Source: JAAUQA01 sp036351435 | Lineage (GTDB): Bacteria; Pseudomonadota; Gammaproteobacteria; Competibacterales; Competibacteraceae | Assembly (NCBI GenBank): GCA_036351435.1 | Contig: JAZBPA010000068.1 | Span: 1 to 20,732 of the forward strand | Direction: 5' to 3' | DNA: 20,732 nt | Shown here: positions 16,891 to 20,732 of the stretch, piece by piece | Position numbering within the stretch: the stretch's first letter is position 1 | Layout of the letters: each line of letters begins with the position of its first letter | Made by a program: the position numbers and the translations under genes | Notes under the pieces: generated by a model | What the model saw: only the letters and a program-made list of their open reading frames with translations | Database searches by the model: none | Told to the model about the DNA's origin: nothing

Positions 16891-17218
16891 GCCGTTGTTT
16901 CCAGACTTTGCTGTCGCTGTGCAACGCATAGCGGGCGATTAAATGACAGGATACAGCGCTGGCTAGTAACACCAACAACCAAATCAACAGTAATTTCAGC
17001 GCAACAGAGGGTGACTTGTTGTGCCAAGCCAATCCCAAACAAATCAAGCCAAGGCCGAGATTATCCGCCTTAGTTAACGCATGTAGCCGGCTAAACAAAT
17101 CGGGAAACCGGACCAACCCTGCTGTACCGGCTAAAAAGAATACCGCACCCAGAGTAATCAACAGCCAAGGGAACAGATCGCTCAATAGCACCCATGCAAG
17201 CCAATCTGGGAACATCAC
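16883..17218 (-). CDS. mnhG: MnhG/MrpG antiporter subunit
   Basis: A 111-residue small membrane protein with three predicted spans and the clear family signature FFLAGTAGLVRFPDLFSRLHALTKADNLGLGL. It is a conserved part of Mrp-type cation/proton antiporters in the inner membrane; its individual role is poorly known. The start is ambiguous: GTG 17218 has AAGGA nine bases upstream and overlaps the mnhF stop by four bases, while ATG 17215 would overlap it by one. It overlaps the fused B gene by eight bases. Confidence 0.93.
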   Translation of the reverse strand: MMFPDWLAWVLLSDLFPWLLITLGAVFFLAGTAGLVRFPDLFSRLHALTKADNLGLGLICLGLAWHNKSPSVALKLLLIWLLVLLASAVSCHLIARYALHSDSKVWKQRHD

Positions 17219-17496
17219 GATGTAGAATCCTTGCGAACAGAGGAAGTCAAGCGCACAAACGCTACGCTGACCAATGCACCCAATAAGGCGAACAATAATG
17301 CAACATCCTGTAATGATGGCAAATTTAAGGTTTCCGCCAGTAGCACCAAAATAGCGGTGACCAGCGTGGTCATCAATTGTGTCGCCAGCAATCGGTTGAT
17401 CCGATCAGGGCCTATCGCAATACGGGCTAGACCGATGAGCAAATTAGCCAACAAAAAAACGGCGACCACCAAATACAGATCAGGTGTAATCATCAC
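17215..17496 (-). CDS. mnhF: MnhF/MrpF antiporter subunit
   Basis: A 93-residue membrane protein with three predicted spans and the MrpF pattern: YLVVAVFLLANLLIGLARIAIGPDRINRLLATQL followed by a loop and LPSLQDVALLFALLGALVSVAFVRL. The size is normal for the family. It is second in the operon, 15 bases after mnhE, and shares its stop region with the mnhG start. In known Mrp complexes MrpF packs against E and G; the same is expected here. Confidence 0.93.
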   Translation of the reverse strand: MMITPDLYLVVAVFLLANLLIGLARIAIGPDRINRLLATQLMTTLVTAILVLLAETLNLPSLQDVALLFALLGALVSVAFVRLTSSVRKDSTS

Positions 17497-17511
17497 ATTC
17501 TCGTCACAGTT

Positions 17512-18006
17512 TTAGGACAGCTTAATAGCAAATAGACCGGCCACCCGTTGCTCCAGAACCGTCAGTTCGTTCAGCATATCTGGAGCCAACACATGCACAA
17601 TCACGTCATCGCCGCGTAATTCAGCACCCAGCGTACCGGGCAAAAGCGTCATTGTGGTAACGAACAACGTGCGGGAAGGCCCCTGCGGCAACCGTAACGG
17701 ATAGGGCAACAGAACCGGCTGCATCGGCAAATCAAGATGAAAGGCTCGCCGTGCGATATCAACACCACCCCAACAAGATTCTTTGAGAAAATACAACACA
17801 AAACGCAGCAAACCCAGCGGATGCAAGCGGACGCTGGGCGGACCCAGCAGCAAACTGGTAGCACAAGCAGCGATGATGGCTGGTATTCCCATCGTCCACC
17901 CACTGCTATCACCATCAGTCAGCGCCCACCACAGCACTGCAAAGATCACAAGTAATAACAGGGTTCGCGTCAATTGGTGCCATGGAAGTTGCATCGCAGT
18001 CTGCAT
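17512..18006 (-). CDS. mnhE: MnhE/MrpE antiporter subunit
   Basis: A 164-residue protein with an N-terminal pair of membrane helices (LLLLVIFAVLWWALT; IPAIIAACATSLLLG) and a conserved cytoplasmic part. The family hallmark appears as TTMTLLPGTLGAELRGDDVIVHVL, matching the S/T-L-x-PGTL motif of MrpE. It is the first gene of the eight-gene antiporter operon, an order (E-F-G-...) typical of archaeal Mbh-type and many proteobacterial Mrp-like clusters. ATG 18006 has no good ribosome site; ATG 17994 is an alternative. The promoter must lie within 18007-18360. Confidence 0.92.
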   Translation of the reverse strand: MQTAMQLPWHQLTRTLLLLVIFAVLWWALTDGDSSGWTMGIPAIIAACATSLLLGPPSVRLHPLGLLRFVLYFLKESCWGGVDIARRAFHLDLPMQPVLLPYPLRLPQGPSRTLFVTTMTLLPGTLGAELRGDDVIVHVLAPDMLNELTVLEQRVAGLFAIKLS

Positions 18007-18360
18007 ATAGGTGTTGTGATGGGTCGTCTGGTTGAAATCGGGCCATCAGTTTGCCAGCAAAGCCTAGCGTTGGGTAGTTGGTTGTGTATAAAGCCATTGC
18101 CGGAAGGATCGGATCAGTAAGTGTGGATACTGAATTTTCGTTGTATCGGCCCACTACCCTGTTGTTGGGAATAGCTTGCATTCGCGTCAAATTGTATTAT
18201 CTTTACCACCATGCCGAAAAGTGTTGTAGAATCGATTCAAGCTATTTCTCAAGCACGCAAAACTTAGTTTCCGATTCGAGAAAAAGCCCCTCTTAAGCGT
18301 GTGCAATTTTTGCAACACAAGTCGCGTCCTAGTTAGTAACTCCAGATCCGAGGAGGCGCA
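18007..18360. other. Divergent intergenic region, antiporter operon and serine hydrolase
   Basis: This 354-base gap separates two divergent units and must contain both promoters. A TAGAAT near 18226 could be a plus-strand -10, but no good -35 is spaced with it. A short palindrome TGCAA-TTT-TTGCA lies near 18302-18314. GAGGAGG just before 18361 is a strong ribosome site for the hydrolase. I see no convincing RNA gene, coding frame or clear operator. Confidence 0.4.
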
Positions 18361-19317
18361 ATGAATTTTTCTAATCAATCTATTATCCAAGCCAGCGCAC
18401 AGCGCGATACTGATCAATCCGGCATCGACCCGTCGAGGCGACGTTTCTTATTCACGGCAACGGCCGTATCCAGTTTGGCATTATTCGGCGGACTGCCTGA
18501 GTTAGCTTCGGCTTACTCGGCCTATCCTGCGGGGCTTGAGAAAAAAATTGAGCAGCACATCAAGTTGTTGCGCCAGCGCGGAGTGATTTCCTCCAGAGAG
18601 AAAACGGCTTGGTCGGTGTACGATTTTACGACCCAGAAAAAGCTGGTTTCGATTAATGAGAATGCTCCCTTCCAAAGCGCCAGCATGATCAAACCCTTTA
18701 TTGCGCTGGCGTTTTTCCAGCAACTCAGAACGGGAAGAGTGCGTTATGACCGTGTCGCCAGAGCCAAGATGGAAGCCATGATCCAGCGCAGCAGCAATTC
18801 GGCGACTAATTATTTTATCAACTTACTTGGTGGACGTCGGGGGCCACAACAAGTGGAGCGAATCCTCAGACGAAATAATCCCGGCATGTTCCAACAAACG
18901 AGAATCGTCGAACGGATCCCGACAAATGGCAGAACCTATAGAAATAAAGCATCCGCCAGGGATTACAGCCGTTTTCTCTACGCGCTATGGCATGACAAAC
19001 TTCCATATTCACGCGAAATAAAACGGTTGATGCGCCTACCGAACAAAGATCGAATCTACAACGGCGCGGAAAAGGTCCCTCCCGGCACGATGATCTACGA
19101 CAAAACCGGGACAACTTCGCGGTTATGCGGCGACATGGGGATCGTGGTGGCTCGCGGCAGAAACGGTAGACCACATCCCTACACCTTTATCGCCATTATT
19201 GAACGCTCCAGTCGCGCGAAGAACCTGGGGCACTGGAGTTCAACGCGTGGTAACGTGATCCGCCAGGTGTCCAGCATTGTTTACACTGAATTGAAAAAGA
19301 CGCATAACTTGGTGTGA
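18361..19317 (+). CDS. Tat-exported beta-lactamase-like serine hydrolase
   Basis: A 318-residue protein with a twin-arginine signal (SRRRFLF at 25-31, then a hydrophobic run FTATAVSSLALFGGLPELASA), so folded export to the periplasm is predicted. The mature domain is of the class A beta-lactamase/D-alanyl peptidase fold. The SxxK pair is S108-K111 (SASMIK), an SxN-like motif lies at 144-146 (SSN), and KTG is at 248-250. No ExxLN omega-loop glutamate, which class A beta-lactamases use for deacylation, is visible. This argues for a peptidoglycan-linked or other hydrolase rather than a resistance enzyme. The protein is Arg/Lys-rich. The start ATG 18361 is fixed by GAGGAGG. It stands alone, divergent from the antiporter operon. 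Confidence 0.88.
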   Translation: MNFSNQSIIQASAQRDTDQSGIDPSRRRFLFTATAVSSLALFGGLPELASAYSAYPAGLEKKIEQHIKLLRQRGVISSREKTAWSVYDFTTQKKLVSINENAPFQSASMIKPFIALAFFQQLRTGRVRYDRVARAKMEAMIQRSSNSATNYFINLLGGRRGPQQVERILRRNNPGMFQQTRIVERIPTNGRTYRNKASARDYSRFLYALWHDKLPYSREIKRLMRLPNKDRIYNGAEKVPPGTMIYDKTGTTSRLCGDMGIVVARGRNGRPHPYTFIAIIERSSRAKNLGHWSSTRGNVIRQVSSIVYTELKKTHNLV

Positions 19318-19328
19318 CGGTAACACTG

Positions 19329-19351
19329 GAACGCGGGCGTTCCCCGCGTTC
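19329..19351 (+). terminator. GC-rich hairpin after serine hydrolase
   Basis: GAACGCGGG, a five-base loop, then CCCGCGTTC give a perfect nine-base stem, 11 bases after the stop codon. No T-run follows, so it is probably a 3'-end stabilising or Rho-assisted hairpin rather than a classic intrinsic terminator. The remaining sequence to 19505 is AT-rich with no gene I can support. Confidence 0.45.
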
Positions 19352-19505
19352 ACCCACCAATCTGCAACAACTCCGCGCCTAGCTAAACGACAACGGCTGG
19401 TCCCTGCATGTTGCATTATAAATCAAAGAGATATAACTGAACGCAGTGATCAAAATAAACTGGCTTAGCTATATCAATCTGGACTGCTAACTCTCCCCTC
19501 ATTTC

Positions 19506-19519
19506 TTGATCTAAATCAA
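19506..19519 (+). promoter_or_regulatory. FNR/ANR-type binding site
   Basis: TTGAT-CTAA-ATCAA is an exact match to the FNR consensus TTGAT-N4-ATCAA. Its centre (19512.5) is ~89 bases before the cytochrome start. In a class II arrangement (centre at -41.5) transcription would begin near 19554, with the -10 region around TAAGGTATTT. This predicts activation when oxygen is low. The neighbouring TACCCAT at 19524-19530 fits the NarL/NarP heptamer, but a second good half is missing. Confidence 0.75.
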
Positions 19520-19540
19520 TCAATACCCATAGAGTATTGA
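19520..19540. repeat. Inverted repeat next to FNR site
   Basis: TCAATAC (19520-19526) and GTATTGA (19534-19540) form a perfect 7-bp inverted repeat with a seven-base spacer, starting directly after the FNR-type box. It could be a second regulator's operator. The spacer overlaps a NarL-like heptamer. Confidence 0.5.
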
Positions 19541-19569
19541 TAAGGTATTTTTTTCAGCTAAATACCTTA
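19541..19569. repeat. Perfect 10-bp inverted repeat at predicted transcription start
   Basis: TAAGGTATTT (19541-19550) and AAATACCTTA (19560-19569) pair perfectly across nine bases. The repeat covers the position where an FNR-activated transcript should start, so it may be a repressor operator. Most of it would not be in the leader RNA. It directly abuts the 19520-19540 repeat. Confidence 0.55.
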
Positions 19570-19601
19570 ATTACATTATTGTTTTATTTGGACGCGCAAC
19601 G

Positions 19602-20222
19602 TTGAGCGATTACCTAAAATCCGTCTTGCTGTGGTGTGTTATCGCTTACACACCGACACTCATCGCCGCTGATACCCCTGAGAATAGCCCGTTAACCGGC
19701 TTTTCCGGCTATCCGGGAGCGCCCGCCTTCACCGTTGCGCCACGCGCGGAACCGCTGCCCAATTATCCTTGTTCCATGTGTCACCAGTACAAGCCACCGG
19801 ATCCAAAGCCGCGCAAGCTTGCCGTACCGCACCCCGAACTGGATCACGGCAAGGGCAGACTATGGTGCATGGAGTGTCATGATTTAGAGGACCGCGATCA
19901 GTTGGGCACGTTGCGCGGTGAAAAGGTCGGCTATGATCAGACTTATCTGGTCTGTGGGCAATGCCATTTCCCGCAACAGAAAGATTGGTTTTTCGGCGCA
20001 CACGGCAAGCGCGTCGGTAATTGGCAAGGAGAAAGGGAAATTTACAACTGCAGTCAATGCCATGATCCTCATGCCCCCGTCATTCTACCCCGCGCACCGC
20101 AACTCCCGCCGCCGGTGCGGGCCGGTTTGGAGCGTCAGGAAGGCGTACAGCACAACCTGCCAGCGATTTGGGAACGCCATACAACTGCAAAAGCGACGGA
20201 GTCTACCGATGAGCAACAATGA
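19602..20222 (+). CDS. Exported tetraheme cytochrome c
   Basis: A 206-residue protein with a signal peptide (hydrophobic LKSVLLWCVIAYTPTLIAA, residues 5-23) and four CxxCH heme-binding motifs: CSMCH (57-61), CMECH (89-93), CGQCH (118-122) and CSQCH (150-154). Other histidines (H77, H82, H134, H157) could be distal ligands. It should lie in the periplasm and pass electrons. The C-terminal 50 residues are Pro-rich and may tether or dock it. The start TTG 19602 is the only early start giving a full signal peptide, and its ribosome site is weak. It overlaps the iron-sulfur protein gene by 14 bases, so both probably belong to one quinone-linked respiratory complex. The FNR-type box upstream suggests anaerobic expression. 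Confidence 0.87.
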   Translation: MSDYLKSVLLWCVIAYTPTLIAADTPENSPLTGFSGYPGAPAFTVAPRAEPLPNYPCSMCHQYKPPDPKPRKLAVPHPELDHGKGRLWCMECHDLEDRDQLGTLRGEKVGYDQTYLVCGQCHFPQQKDWFFGAHGKRVGNWQGEREIYNCSQCHDPHAPVILPRAPQLPPPVRAGLERQEGVQHNLPAIWERHTTAKATESTDEQQ

Positions 20223-20732
20223 TAAGGTTTTCCCGTTGCGCTTTTTCGATCCCCGTCGCACTGCGCGAACAGATTCCGAGGCAGTTCCTGAACAGCCGGA
20301 TGGCGTCGATCATGCGCGCCGGAAGTTGCTCAAGGGCTTAGGCACCGTCGGTGTGGCTACCGCGTCTGCTGCCGGCTCTCCGGCTTGGGGCGGGGCCACG
20401 CTAAAGGACACCTGGGGTGATTTCTTCCAGGACCATTATCAACGCATGTCCCCCGATGAAATTCAGGCGGCTTTAGGGCGGATTGAGCGCCGAGCCAAAC
20501 AGCGTTACGGAGTGGATATCCAGTGCGAAAACCCCCCGCCGCAACCCGGCGTGGTGTTCGGTTATGCCATCAACATCTCCCGTTGCCAGGGGTATCGCGA
20601 TTGCGTTTCCGCTTGCGTCGAGGAAAACAACCACGGCCGCGACCCGGAATCGACTCAATATATCCGGGTGTTGGAAATGGATCAGGGTAGCCGCAGTTTG
20701 GAACGCTCCGAGCATTACTACGATCCGGAAAC
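20209..20732 (+). CDS. Tat-type iron-sulfur (ferredoxin-like) protein, cut by window end
   Basis: The first 174 codons of a gene that runs off the right edge with no stop. A long polar N-terminus leads to a twin-arginine motif ARRKLLKG (R37-R38) and a hydrophobic run (GLGTVGVATASAAGS), so Tat-dependent export or anchoring is likely. The first cluster motif is C126-x5-C132-x3-C136 (CQGYRDCVSAC), followed by VEENNHGRDPES and the IRVLEMDQG strand. This is the pattern of periplasmic NrfC/DmsB/ActB-like electron-transfer subunits, usually followed by a membrane NrfD-like quinone subunit. Position 129 is Tyr where a 4Fe-4S motif normally has its second Cys. Start ATG 20209 overlaps the cytochrome stop. 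The further clusters lie outside the window. Confidence 0.85.
   Translation, partial: MSNNDKVFPLRFFDPRRTARTDSEAVPEQPDGVDHARRKLLKGLGTVGVATASAAGSPAWGGATLKDTWGDFFQDHYQRMSPDEIQAALGRIERRAKQRYGVDIQCENPPPQPGVVFGYAINISRCQGYRDCVSACVEENNHGRDPESTQYIRVLEMDQGSRSLERSEHYYDPE

Noticed and set aside
16460..16942. 160-codon plus-strand frame opposite the fused B subunit
   Set aside because: Low-complexity Ala/Asn/Ser translation, antisense to a clear membrane protein gene.
11015..18006. Membrane-bound hydrogenase (Mbh) or complex I identity for the eight-gene operon
   Set aside because: No hydrogenase large or small subunit, NuoBCD-type, ferredoxin or flavin subunit is encoded here; both flanks hold unrelated genes.

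Overview
The window looks like chromosomal DNA of a gammaproteobacterium of roughly even base composition. The best evidence is the conserved block tmk-holB-pilZ-tatD, an E. coli-type delta' subunit with its zinc cysteines, a proteobacterial H-NS-family protein, and a perfect FNR-type box. The genus cannot be named from the sequence. No tRNA, rRNA, CRISPR array, insertion sequence or integrase was found.

Layout. (1) 1-2344, minus strand: a possible decayed gene (22-348), a zinc-dependent AstE/AspA-family deacylase, and an exported DUF3108 protein. (2) 2532-9525, plus strand: a tightly packed run with a membrane-anchored Ser/Thr kinase carrying a PEGA-like tail, thymidylate kinase, DNA polymerase III delta', a PilZ protein, a TatD nuclease, a CoA-type Nudix hydrolase and an ABC-2 exporter pair. 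Several of these genes overlap by 4-8 bases. (3) 9526-10960: two DNA-binding-type proteins, an H-NS homologue and a histone-H1-like tail joined to a small C-terminal domain. They end at a strong hairpin terminator lying between convergent units. (4) 18006 down to 11015, minus strand: eight genes for a Mrp/complex-I-like cation/proton antiporter, in order E, F, G, a fused MbhD-MbhE-MnhB subunit, C, and three different MrpD/NuoLMN-type subunits. There is no full MrpA and no redox or hydrogenase subunit in the window. (5) 18361-19317, plus strand: a Tat-exported beta-lactamase-like serine hydrolase. (6) 19506-20732, plus strand: an FNR-type site and nested inverted repeats, then a tetraheme cytochrome c overlapping a Tat-type iron-sulfur protein cut by the window edge. 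This is probably the start of an anaerobically controlled electron-transfer operon.

How it fits together. The Mrp-like complex would exchange cations for protons across the inner membrane. The cytochrome/iron-sulfur module would pass electrons between the quinone pool and the periplasm under low oxygen. The most unusual points are the three-antiporter-subunit Mrp complex, in which one subunit lacks the otherwise conserved TM5 glutamate, the fused MbhD/MbhE/MnhB protein, and the iron-sulfur protein whose first cluster motif has Tyr in place of its second Cys.
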